This document shows positions 23,640 to 33,785 of a DNA stretch of 64,000 nt, piece after piece (positions within the stretch are counted from its first letter, which is position 1; each line of letters begins with the position of its first letter). The notes below the pieces were generated by a model. The model ran no database searches and was not told the DNA's origin. It saw only the letters and a program-made list of their open reading frames with translations. This stretch comes from Miscanthus floridulus (taxonomy: Eukaryota > Streptophyta > Magnoliopsida > Poales > Poaceae): contig NC_089594.1 in assembly GCF_019320115.1 (NCBI RefSeq), positions 20,668,055 to 20,732,054 on the forward strand. The letters run 5' to 3'. Position numbers and translations under genes: made by a program.

Positions 23640-23804
23640 ATACCAGACACATCCGGTAGGTATACCGAACATGTCTGGAATACGTAGAACAAAAACACTA
23701 TCTTTCTATCCCTAGCCATACCGAACACGTCCGATATTAATACTCGACACGTCCGATAGGCCATACTGAACACGTCTGATATTAATACTAGACACGTCCG
23801 ATAG
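23640..23804. repeat. Palindrome P1, three pairs with 22-bp pitch
   Basis: Six copies start at 23640, 23662, 23718, 23740, 23763 and 23785. Each pair is exactly 22 bp apart, and the last two pairs are separated by 23 bp. The consensus is ATACCGRACACGTYCGGTAT, and the changes are mostly C to T or G to A at CG sites. Confidence 0.9.
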
Positions 23805-24219
23805 GTGCAGGATAGAAACAAATAACTCGTTGCTTTTGATTCTATGTTTTAGCTATAGTATTTATTTTATGCCCTACATCTCAACAAATGAATTGCTCTG
23901 CTAGAGAGCTATTAAAAGCATCATATGGCAACCATGATAATTATCAAGTAAAACTAATTAGCCACTTTCAATTTTCCACAAATATGCCTATTTGTGAGTC
24001 ATTGAGCACAAAACAAATAAAGTGGCTATCCTATAAGGTTTAGGTACTTGTTACTAATGGTGAGGATGAAATATATGATATATTCATTGAATTATCTTCG
24101 AGTCAACCATATAAGAGATTATGATAAGAATTGGTTGATAGATTAAGTGAATATTATCAAATTGCTTGCTCAACCACCCCAAAGCCTTCATCTCATCACC
24201 AAGTACCTACATCATTAAC

Positions 24220-26172
24220 CTAAGCATACTTTGGTACCCAACTCTTGTTGGGTCCTTTTGGGTTAGTCAACAAGTGCTTAGGCACCCAAATGGCTTTAGC
24301 ACAAGTTTGTGGTGAACACATCACCTTGCTAGTGCTAATCCACTTGTGGTCTTCCTTAGCATATCATTATAAACAAATGTGTTCGGCTTAGGAGCATTAC
24401 CATTTGGACATTCATAGCTTAGATGCCCCTTTCTTCTACAAGCATAGCATATGTGGCCTTTGTTTGCTCTATGCTCGTTTTGCTTGTATGGACATCTATC
24501 AACCTTGTGGCCCATCTCATTGCATCCATAGCATCTTCTTGTTGCAACTTGGGCTTCTTTCTTGCCTCTTTGTACATAAGGTATTTCTTGGTAGGATGTC
24601 CCAATTTCTTGCTCATGAGACAAGCACTTTGTCCATCACTTTTCTTTTGGTTGGCCAACTTGTTTGAGGCCTTTTGTTCGGCCACTTCACACTTGTCAAC
24701 CCAACTCTTATGTGGACACATGGCCCACTCATGTCCATATAATCCACAACCATAGCATAACCTTTTTCCATGTTTCTTGCTCTTGGTTGTGTTGGCCTTA
24801 CTTGAAATGTGATTCTTTTGTTGGGTTTTGGAGGAAGCAAGGTTTGAATCATTCTCAAGCTTCTTCACCATGTTATCATGGTTATCTTGAGAAGGTTGTG
24901 CTTTCTCCTTACCCTTCAACCGAATCACATTTTTCTTTAATCTTTTCACCTCTTCTTTGAGATCTATGTTTTCTATGAGATTTAGCTCAATTGAAGATTG
25001 GCTTGCTTGAGGAGCACATTCATTAGTACAAGAAATATTTAATTGAGATAATGTACTAGTGAGTGAATGTGTGAGAGGTTGAGAAAATTTTACCGATGTG
25101 ATCACAACCTCATGAGCCACCTCAAGCATAATGCTTGATTCTACTACTTCATCATGAGAGCACTTTAGATGAACATAGTTTGCTTGTAGCACATTATACT
25201 TGCTTGATAGTTCATCTAGCCTTGCCTTGAGCTCCAAGTTTTCCTTCCCTAGTTGTGAAACACTAGAAGAGGAGTTAGTAACTAAAGCATGCTCAATTGA
25301 CAATTTTTCATACCTTTCACTTAGAGCCTTTAGTTCTTCCATCTTGGAGATGGGAAACAATTCTTGCTTTTGAAGTGATTGCTCTTGCTTCTCAATCTCT
25401 TCTTCAAGCTCATCATTCTTTTCAACTATCTTCATGATGATGAACTTGTCTTTGCGGTTGAGATGATCAAGGTTGTAGTTGTCTTCAACTTCAACATCAC
25501 TTTCATCTTGATCATCTACTTATGCTTTCTCCTTTTCTTGATCTTTCTTGTTACTCTTCTTCTTGCTTTTCTTGGCCATGAGACACAAGTGATGAGTATC
25601 ATGAGATACTGAGGTTGACTCATCACTCAGTCGCCACTGGGCTTGAGCATCGTTGCAAATAGATGCTTGCTGCTCTGCTACCTCAGCCATACCGAGCACG
25701 TTTGGTATGTGCAGGCAGACAGTAGGTCATGCGCTGCTTGCACTTCTTGCTCTGGCTCAGTGCTCTTGAGGTCTTGTGAGGCTTCTTCACAGTATGAAGA
25801 CATAATGGACACAGTTTCCATTGACTTGATCTCAAGTGCATCATCACATTTGGATTTTCCATATAAATCAAAAAGTCTAGTCCAAATGAGATGAGCACTC
25901 TCCGGAGGTGGTCATCCATTGAAGATTGCCTCATCTTGAACCTCTGCACTCAATGTACTCAACATGACATTAATAGCTTGAGCATTGAGTTGCATGCATA
26001 TCTCTTCCTCTTTTGACAAATTTTTGTAGTTGCTCCAATCAACTATAGGAAGAGGTATGCTTGCATCCACAATATGCTCAACAAGAGGACTAATATCCCT
26101 AAAAGCATTGAGTACATGAATTGACCAAGGTAGAAAGTTTGATCCATCATTTTGGAGAAGCACCGGCTCCAA
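24220..26172 (-). pseudogene. Copia/SIRE-type gag
   Basis: The start region (26172: MEPVLLQNDGSNFLPWS) has the copia gag_pre/UBN2-like opening with WSIHVLNAF and a LSAEVQDEAIFNG segment. A TGA follows near 25911 and then PPPESAHLIWTRLFDLYGKS. A long coiled coil (about 24900-25440) comes next, then CCHC zinc knuckles: CYGCGLYGHEWAMC, CYGCNEMGHKVDRC and CYACRRKGHLSYEC. A frameshift near 24600 separates the first knuckle from the other two. The end (IWVPKHLL, PNKSWVPKYA, stop at 24220) is typical of SIRE gag. It would package element RNA. One P1 palindrome (25689-25708) lies inside. Confidence 0.82.
25689..25708. repeat. Palindrome P1 within gag
   Basis: ATACCGAGCACGTTTGGTAT, two or three changes from consensus. 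It is the only copy seen in coding sequence. Confidence 0.75.
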
Positions 26173-26229
26173 CTCGATAGGTGTCGATATTCTTTTCTCA
26201 CGGCGGTGAAGCTTTAGGTGAGAACCTCA

Positions 26230-26240
26230 CTCTGATACCA
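26230..26240 (-). other. Copia element primer-binding site
   Basis: The minus strand reads TGGTATCAGAG two bases after the LTR end CTTTCA. This is the standard initiator-tRNA-Met site of plant copia elements and fixes the element's orientation. Confidence 0.92.
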
Positions 26241-26484
26241 ATTGAAAGGGCCTAGGATGCCGCCTAGAGGGAGGATGAATAGGCATTTCTGAAAATTAAC
26301 ACCTTTAAGTGCGAAAACAATTAGAAAAGGGAGTTTCCAAAATGGCAACTCCAAATTAAGAGTAATACCACCCCTCACAAGTTAGCCACAGAGTAAACAA
26401 GGTACAAAGAATATATCTAGAAGCTACAACCCTACAACACAAAGTTAGAATAGAGATAAAAAAAATATTCAGCACTGAGCTCTA

Positions 26485-26526
26485 ATACCAGATGTGTCTA
26501 GTATGAATACCGGACGTGTCCGGTAT
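26485..26526. repeat. Palindrome P1 pair, 22-bp pitch
   Basis: Copies at 26485-26504 and 26507-26526. The second, ATACCGGACGTGTCCGGTAT, is the most symmetrical copy, with arms of nine bases. Confidence 0.9.
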
Positions 26527-27171
26527 ACACGATTTCTGCAGAGCAGCCCCGAACTTGCTCTTTTCAATTTCTATCTTCAAACCAAACTATAGGCACCTAC
26601 TAGAGATGACAATATATACAGAAAGCCAACACAAAAGCTAGAGCAACACAAATATCAAATGAAATGCGAATTGAGACACGATATTTGTTTTACTGAAGTT
26701 TGGACTCCATTGAGGGGGCTACGGGCAACCCAGCGAAGGTCAGCCCTAGAGGGTACCACAAAGGTCACTCTAGTCGGAGTCTTTTCCAACTCCTTTTCCT
26801 CCTTCCACTAGTTGATTTTGAGGCAGCAGAATCGACCGTTACAAACTTTCCGAGGCACACCACAATCTCTCGGGTGCTCTCTGGCGACGCCTAGCTGTCT
26901 AGGACCGAAGAGTCTAAGAGTAACAAATGTGAATCATGAGATTGACAATATGCACAAGTGCTCAAGTGGTTGGATGGCTCTCTTTTTGAATTTCTCTCAA
27001 CCCACTAATTGATGGCAATTTGGATCACACACTCACTAAGAGAGGATTCGAAAGAGTCGGCAAAGCTCAAAAACGTGCTAAAGGATCAGCAGAATCAGCA
27101 GCCTCCAAAGGTGGAGGCTTGGGGGTATTTATAGCCCCTATGGAAAAACTAGTCGTTTTATAGCCGTTGCC

Positions 27172-27649
27172 ATACCAGACACGTCCGGTATATGACTTAC
27201 ACTGCGCCAACGGTAACTGAGTTACAATAACGTTGTGAGGCGTTGGAACTCCTGATGAATGCCGGAACTTCTGATCGTTGAAACTCCCGACTTGCGTCGG
27301 AACTCCCAACCCTCAACACATTTGAAAACTAAGGAAACTGAGTTACAGTATGTGAGGTGTCGGAACTCCTAACTCATGCTGAAACTTCCAACCATCGGAA
27401 CTCCCGACCCTCAAGGCTTTTGAAAACTAGCCATTGGCTTCTGGCCGTCCATACTGGACACGTCCGATATGAATACCTAACATGTCTGGTATGATCACCA
27501 TAGTGAACTCTCCAAGTCAGTTAAGCACGAGACGTCGGAACTTCCGACCATTGTCGGAACTCCCGACAAACCAACCCGAGATCAACAATATTATCATTGC
27601 TGGGCAAATACCGAACACGTTCAGTATCAATATCGGACACATCTAGTAT
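27172..27649. repeat. Palindrome P1 cluster, one single and two pairs
   Basis: Starts at 27172, 27451/27473 and 27608/27630; both pairs have 22-bp pitch. Confidence 0.9.
27242..27567. repeat. Palindrome P2 arrays (15-mer GTCGGAACTTCCGAC)
   Basis: Fifteen-base units start at 27242, 27261, 27277 and 27296; at 27359, 27378 and 27394; and at 27534 and 27553. Spacing alternates 19, 16, 19; then 19, 16; then 19. The consensus is palindromic around one central base. The same set recurs in unit 2 (for example 28511, 28530, 28546, 28565 and 28803, 28822). Confidence 0.85.
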
Positions 27650-27973
27650 TGCCAGACCAGTAAAAATTAGTTAGTTCTTTTGTCTCTCAAACACTCTAAA
27701 AACTCACATGGGTTGGCTTAAACAATTATGAAACATTATCTATCAACATGATGCATCCCTCTTAATAGTACGGCATTCCTATTAACTCAAATTTAAAAGT
27801 ATAACGAATTCAAACCTTTTGAGTTGATCTCTTTCAACCGAAGCCCTGTATTCCACTCTTCATCAAGTGAGGGTCCCAACATGTTGATATTGATCTTTTC
27901 ACTTGAACATAGCCATCTGGAGCACGTGACTTGATTCCATTCATCAAATTTGAATATTCCCAAATGTATTAAG

Positions 27974-29242
27974 CCATTGATGGGGCTGCGGGTGACCCAG
28001 CAAAGGTCAGCCCTAGAGGGTACCACAAAGGTCACTCTAGCCGGAGTCTTTTCCAACTCCTTTTCCTCCTTCCACTAGTTGATTCCGAGGTGGCGGAATC
28101 GATCGTTACAAACTTTTCGAGGCACACCACAATCTCTCGGGTGCTCTCCGGTGATGCCTAGCCGTCTAGGACCGAAGAGTCCAAGAGTAACAAATGCGAA
28201 TCATGAGATTGACAATATGCACAAGTGCTCAAGTGGTTGGATGGCTCTCTTTTTAAATTTCTCTCAACCTACTAATTGATTTGGCAATTTGGATCACACA
28301 CTCACTAAGAGAGGATTTGGAAGAGTCGGCAAAGCTCAAAAACGTGCTAGAGGATCAGCAGAATCAGCAGCCTTCAAAGGTGGAGGCTTGGGGGTATTTA
28401 TAGCCCCTATGGAAAAACTAGTTGTTTTATAGCCGTTGTCATACCGAACACGTCCGGTATATGACTTACAATGTGCCAACGGTAACTGAGTTACAGTAAC
28501 GTTGTGAGGCGTTGGAACTCCCGATGAATGCTAGAACTTCCGACCGTCGAAACTCCTGACTTGCGTCAGAACTCCCAACCCTCAACACATTTGAAAACTA
28601 AGGAAACTGAGTTACAGTATGTGAGGTGTTGAAACTCCTGACTCATGCTGAAACTTTCAACCGTCAGAACTCCCTACCCTCAAGGCTTTTGAAAACTAGT
28701 TGTTGGCTTCTAGCCGTCCATACTGGACACGTCCGATATGAATACCTAACACGTCTGGTATGACCACTATAGTGAACTCTCCAAGTCAGTTAAGCACGAG
28801 ACGTCGGAACTTCCGACCATTGTCAGAACTCCCGACAAACCAACCCGAGATCAACACTATTATCATTGCTGGGCAAATACCGGACACGTTCGGTATCAAT
28901 ACCGGACACATCTAGTATTGCCAGACCAGTAAAAATCAGTTAGTTCTTTTGTCTCTCAAACACTCTAAAAACTCACATGGGTTGGCTTAAACACTTATGA
29001 AACATTATCTATCAACATGATGCATCCCTCTTAATAGTACGACATTCCTATTAACTCAAATTTAAAAGTATAACGAATTCAAACCTTTTGAGTTGATCTC
29101 TTTCAACCGAAGCCGTGTATTCCACTCTTCATCAAGTGAGGGTCCCAACATGTTGATATTGATCTTTTCACTTGAGCATAGCCATCTTGAGCACATGACT
29201 TGATTCCATTCATCAAATTTGAATAATCCCAAATGTATCAAG
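27974..29242. repeat. LTR tandem duplication, unit 2
   Basis: 1269 bp, opening ccattgatgggg. It ends at the point (aaatgtatcaag) that corresponds to the end of unit 1 (aaatgtattaag). The two units are directly adjacent. Confidence 0.9.
28441..28918. repeat. Palindrome P1 cluster in unit 2
   Basis: Starts at 28441, 28720/28742 and 28877/28899; both pairs have 22-bp pitch, as in unit 1. Confidence 0.9.
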
Positions 29243-30085
29243 TCACTTCCATCAAATACTCCAATAGTGATTTGATCCTACACATAGACATGACCATCAT
29301 ATCTTGATTAGTACCTCAACTAAATGCAAGTACTTTCTTCTTCACCCTAGTTAGGTTCTTCGGCCGCCAAGCCGTCACTTGCCCCACACCCTTGCTTAGT
29401 ACCTCGAAGCCTTTCCTTGCTATCTTCACCATCTCAAGCCATCAAGTCACATCTTGTGTTGAATCATCCATTCATTTATATTGTTATATTTTTCATTTCA
29501 ATTTAGCAAGCTTCAAATATGAGACAATTCCATATATAATCCCTCATGTCTCATTAATTAATTCTTACGAGCTTGCTTTCACATAGTACACAAAAATCCC
29601 AGAATAAATAAGCCTTTGTATGAATTCCATTTGCATTGTTGTCTTGTGCTTGAACTAGATTGTTTATACAACAACACATCATTTTGGCTTTCATTAAGCA
29701 CCTGTGAGATAACCTATTACATGTCCATACTTAGCAAACGGGTTAGACCTTTAATCACGTTGTCATTTAATCATCCAAAATCCACTAAAGGGCTAGATGC
29801 ACTTTCAATATGCTCTAGATTTGATATGAGAGAGTTTAAACTAAACGGAGTGGATGCATGAATCATTAAAAATAAACATGCAATGGAATACAAAAATTAA
29901 AAGATAACTACGTATCAAGTTTAAAGTCCATGAGCAAGACTATCTCACCTTTCTTGATCATACTTACCATGACTCACATGATGGAATTTGTGAGTAGTGC
30001 AGCGTCTATATTCTTCACTTAAGATGTGATTTGTATTCTTGTGACGTCGACATTTTCTCCAATTTACACATGGTTATATATATAT

Positions 30086-30352
30086 AGGGAGAGTATATTC
30101 AGTAGCCAGCTACAAAATAAGTTATTCTGTAGCCACCTCCATTTACGATAATTTTATATACTAATTTACGATAATGTCAATACATATTTACGATAGTTGG
30201 GTTACTATAACACATGGGGATATTTACCATAACGTTATAGTAAACCACTTAGTAAGGAGTTACTATAATCTCATAAATTAACATAGTAATTATCGTAACT
30301 CAAAGTGGCTACAGAATAAGTTACTTTGTAGCCAGCTACAGGGTAGTAGTTC

Positions 30353-30360
<8 letters not shown>
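30086..30360. mobile_element. Foldback MITE with ~65-bp inverted repeats
   Basis: The left arm (30089-30150: cagtagccagctac, aaataagttattctgtagcc) pairs with the right arm (30305-30355: ggctacagaataagttac, gtagccagctac). A roughly 140-bp AT-rich centre separates them. TATATA runs flank both sides, so the target duplication is probably TA-rich but cannot be fixed. No protein is encoded. Confidence 0.75.

Positions 30361-30366
<6 letters not shown>

Positions 30367-30422
<56 letters not shown>
30367..30422. repeat. TG microsatellite
   Basis: About 27 uninterrupted TG units next to the right end of the foldback MITE. The run is preceded by a TA repeat. Confidence 0.95.
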
Positions 30423-30423
<1 letters not shown>

Positions 30424-30636
30424 AAACATGTGAGATGATAGGATTCCAATGTTGATGGATCTTGAATGTTCAGGCACCCTGAGGCTCTTCAATGTTTCTT
30501 CTTTTCTTGTGAAAGCTTGCCGGAAAGTCAAAATGACGTCTACTATCCTGTCTTATTCCACAATTCAACAGAACAGGGGTAATCCTACTAAAGCTAGTGG
30601 TATGCTAATGATCTAAATCTTTACGCCAATTGTTTC

Positions 30637-30654
30637 CCCAGCAAAGGCGTCAAA
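30637..30654 (-). other. R4 primer-binding-like site
   Basis: On the minus strand tgacgcctttgctgggga resembles the common TGGCGCCGTTGCCGGGGA site, with four changes. It lies a few bases from the LTR end. Confidence 0.6.
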
Positions 30655-30660
30655 AATATT

Positions 30661-31949
30661 TGTTGGTATTTATTGACGCAAATAGAATATGAAGGATTCC
30701 ATAAGCACACATAATACCATTGTAGCATTTTATCGGGAGTACTCCAGGTATCGTTATTTATATTTTACCACAGGGAAACAATAGAGTAAAGATTTATTGG
30801 ATAACAAAGGAATGTCTACTAATCAACAAACTAGCATAGCTAAAGCATGGGTGAATGTATGATAGGAATTAAGCATAATGACACTCAGGAGATAGATCAC
30901 TAAGATAATATAAACTAGTCAACTCGGGAGAACAACGGGTGATGTAGATTCCTATAATATTCTTATTACATGGTCAAAGTATATACACCCAACTATAGCT
31001 AAGACTAACTCTACTCTTATGCACTTTAGGACACCGCTTAGATGGTAGAGTACCCACAATAGATAACTCTACCGACGCAACTACAGTCCTATAATTTAAG
31101 AACCTGCTCAATTCGGAGTAGACTACAAAGGATAGACTCACAGGCAGAGCATCATATAAGCACCATGCTTACACGAAGCTCGACTACTTAGCCCAATCAA
31201 TAAACTAGCAGACTAAACTCTCTATGAACCCGCACACAAAAGTAATGATAACCTCAACTAAGCAAGATACATATTAAAAGTAAGCATAACATGTAAATAG
31301 AAATATGATGAATTTATAATAAGTCTTACAAAATGTGGAAGTGAAGATACAAGGCTTTGTCGAACCTCCAAGACTAGAACCGAAACTTGGGCATGAGCCC
31401 AACTCGTCAATCACTCCCGAGCTACTAATCTACTATATTGGAGAATCTAGACCTAATCCTCCTGGTGTATCTTGATCTCTGAATGAGAGGTATGGATTAG
31501 GGTTTCAAGGATGCTCTCCGGAGGGGGGCAAGGGCTACTGTATATAGGCCGGAGCATCAATTCTAGACATTTGGATCAAACCAACTTGAAAGAACAGCGT
31601 AGATGCAATCTAGGAGATGGTGGAGAACCGACATTCGAAGAAGGGGCTGACAGGTGGGCCCAGGGGTCAGCCGGCCTCATATGGCAGCCACCTGCCCTCT
31701 GCTTTGGTGGTTTGCCTTCTGGAGTCTTCTAGAGTCTTCTCACGTTAGTTTCGCTATAGATAAACATGATTTGCTTTGACGAATAGGCCCTCCTTAATGG
31801 TTTTCTGAGTAAATCCTCCTACAAATACAGATTCAACAAAACTTGTGGAATTTATTAGTTTAAACTCTAGACCTATGTTGGTGATCCTTTTTTATGCATT
31901 TATATAAGTTATATTGACGGTTTATGATGAAGGTTAACTACCGTCAACA
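30661..31949 (-). repeat. R4 5' LTR
   Basis: 1289 bp from TGTTGGTATT to CCGTCAACA. The termini are inverted (TGTTG/CAACA), and the interior near both ends repeats a TTGACG/CGTCAA motif. No partner in the window. Confidence 0.6.
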
Positions 31950-33264
31950 ATCTTGACTATAATCAACTATGTGTACAAATAGGAGCAGAAGTATCCTATG
32001 AATCTTCCCAGTTAGGAGGTGTAGTAAAGAGACCCAGAACCATTGTTGCCTGATGGGAACTTCCCCCATATTGCTATCAATATCTTCATGTCGCACGACC
32101 TCTTAACATTACACCACTAAATCCCCAATCCTTAGCTTGCTAAAAACACTAAAAATTAGGCACAACCAAAGAAAAAAACCGCAACGAAAAAGCAAAATAC
32201 AAAAACACACAAAACCTCACACCGACATAGACACACACACACACATGCCCACACACACACATACACGGTGACAACTTCACTACCAGCATATAGTTTAACT
32301 GAAAAAATGGGCTAGCAACACATCAAATCTAGCAAACAACTCTGAAAAAATAGCTAAAAAAACTTAGCTCAACAAACAAATCAATTATAAAAAAAATATA
32401 TCAATTCTAAAGTGCAGCTAGAAACATACGCTCAGCTCAACTAAAATAGACAAATCACAACTCTAAAAAAGGAAGTTATTGGCAAAAGAAAAAGAAAAAG
32501 AAAAGAAATGAAATGAAAAGCACATCTGAACAACACAGCAATACATATCTAAAAAACTACAAAATAAAAAAAAAACCAGCAGCAGCAGCTCTAGCACCTT
32601 CATCGGCAGCAGCAACAAATGCTTAATCAGAAAAAAAATCAACAAAAGCTCTAGAAATCAACTTCAAGACCAACATATAGTTGACCTGAAAAACTAAAGT
32701 CATCAGTAGTAGCAGCAGGCATCAACAGCGGTCAAAAATAGTGCGCCAACAACGACACAGACAGAGAAAAAGACACACAAAGACAGACAGAGAGACACAC
32801 AGATAGAGAGAGAGACATAACTCAAAAGGCAAATGCAACTAAACTAAATAAACAATCAAGAGACAAACACAACCACAGAGAGAGATAGAAACACACACAC
32901 ACCAGCAGCTGTCAAAGACACACACAAAAAACACACACACACAGACACACATATATAGAAACACACACACCAATAGCTGTCAAAGACACTACAACCACAT
33001 CCACACACAAGGACAAAAGGAGAGAAACACACAGAGATAGATAGATAGATAGATAGAGACAAAAAACTCAAAAGGCAACAAATGCAATAAAAGCAATATC
33101 AATAAGAGCTTAGTCAGAAAAAAAGGATAACGTCACATCTCCAGACAACTTCACTACCAGCATATAGTTTACCTGTAAAAAGATTGCAGCTAGCAAACAC
33201 ATCAAAACTAGCAAACAACTCTGAAAAATTGAAAATAACATCTAAAAAAACTCAGCTCAACTAC
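31950..33264. repeat. Low-complexity AC/AG-rich tract, left of E3
   Basis: No gene. It contains (AC)n at 32230-32265, mixed acaca/agaga/gata runs at 32755-33060, and a repeated block (cttcactaccagcatatagtt to agctcaac) at 32274-32368 and 33149-33261, about 875 bp apart. The same kind of sequence resumes at 45952, so E3 was inserted into this tract. Long minus-strand ORFs here encode only Ser/Val/Cys runs and are artefacts. Confidence 0.75.
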
Positions 33265-33737
33265 TGTGGGGTGTACGACCCCGGATACCCACGGCAGGCC
33301 ACATGGGTTGCGCCCCTAGGGGTGGCCCAACCCACTAGACGAAGCCTTGCGGGGCACGACTCTGCTCGGCGCCTACCGCAAGATACCGGGAAGATATCCT
33401 GAAGATACTACGAGATCTATTAGGATATGTATAATCCCAAGATTCCTGTAATCAGGAATTACTTTTCGGTTATCTCTCAGATCTAACCAACTTGTAACCT
33501 TGCCTCCCGGACTATATAAGGCGGGCAGGGACCCCCTCTAAAATCACGACATATCATACGATAGCTAATACAAACTAACAGACCACAGGAGTAAGGTATT
33601 ACGTCATACTGATGGCCTGAACCTGTCTAACTCGTGTGTCTCTGTTCCCTTCTTGTTCTTGATCTCACGCTCATCTGCCGATCAATCTACCTTCGTGGGA
33701 TACCCCTTGGTGGACTGCAGACAATATTCTGTCGATA
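33265..33737 (+). repeat. E3 5' LTR
   Basis: 473 bp from TGTGGGGTGTACG to GTCGATA, with a TATA box at about 33513-33520 (actatataagg). Confidence 0.9.
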
Positions 33738-33738
33738 G

Positions 33739-33756
33739 TTGGCGCGCCAGGTAGGG
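33739..33756 (+). other. E3 primer-binding site
   Basis: ttggcgcgccaggtaggg one base after the LTR, identical in core to that of element A. Confidence 0.85.
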
Positions 33757-33785
33757 ATGTGCGTGCTGTTTCCTTGTCGAACAAG

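Larger units (their letters stand above)
22094..24219. other. Copia element interior without pol
   Basis: About 2.1 kb between gag and the second ORF, where SIRE elements should carry about 3.5-4 kb of pol. No RT, integrase or protease motifs were seen on either strand. It holds eight copies of the 20-bp palindrome (22344-22363, 22739-22758, 23640-23804). Confidence 0.6.
26707..27973. repeat. LTR tandem duplication, unit 1
   Basis: 1267 bp, opening ccattgaggggg. It is about 95% identical by eye to unit 2 at 27974-29242. It contains P2 arrays (27242-27408 and 27534-27567) and P1 at 27172, 27451, 27473, 27608 and 27630. Confidence 0.9.
16943..29807 (-). mobile_element. Copia/SIRE-type LTR retrotransposon lacking pol
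   Basis: On the minus strand: a long 5' LTR (26243-29807, TGAAAG to CTTTCA), a TGGTATCAGAG primer-binding site, a copia-type gag, a second ORF (20600-22093), a polypurine tract and a 36-bp stub of the 3' LTR (16943-16978) cut by E2. Neither protease, integrase nor reverse transcriptase motifs were found in the interior. The element is thus a large non-autonomous derivative of the SIRE/Maximus type. It is inserted in R4; the target duplication cannot be checked because the other end is off-window. Confidence 0.8.
26243..29807 (-). repeat. Copia element 5' LTR with internal duplication
   Basis: 3565 bp from TGAAAGGGCC to GCACTTTCA (plus strand), with inverted termini TGAAAG/CTTTCA. Its length is inflated by a 1.27-kb tandem duplication (26707-27973 and 27974-29242); without it the LTR would be about 2.3 kb. 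Both units carry the P1 and P2 palindrome arrays. ORFs here are short and not credible. Confidence 0.85.
29808..31949 (-). mobile_element. R4: 5' end of a gypsy-like LTR retrotransposon
   Basis: It comprises a 5' LTR (30661-31949), a primer-binding-like site and about 0.8 kb of untranslated leader, cut at 29807 by the copia element. No coding sequence remains in the window. A foldback MITE and a TG microsatellite sit in the leader. Confidence 0.6.

Noticed and set aside
22344..28918. Palindrome array as a CRISPR array or as bacterial operators
   Set aside because: No spacer-repeat structure, and the context is a plant LTR retrotransposon.
32463..33071. Minus-strand ORFs rich in Ser, Val, Cys and Leu
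   Set aside because: They translate AC/AG microsatellite DNA; no protein evidence.
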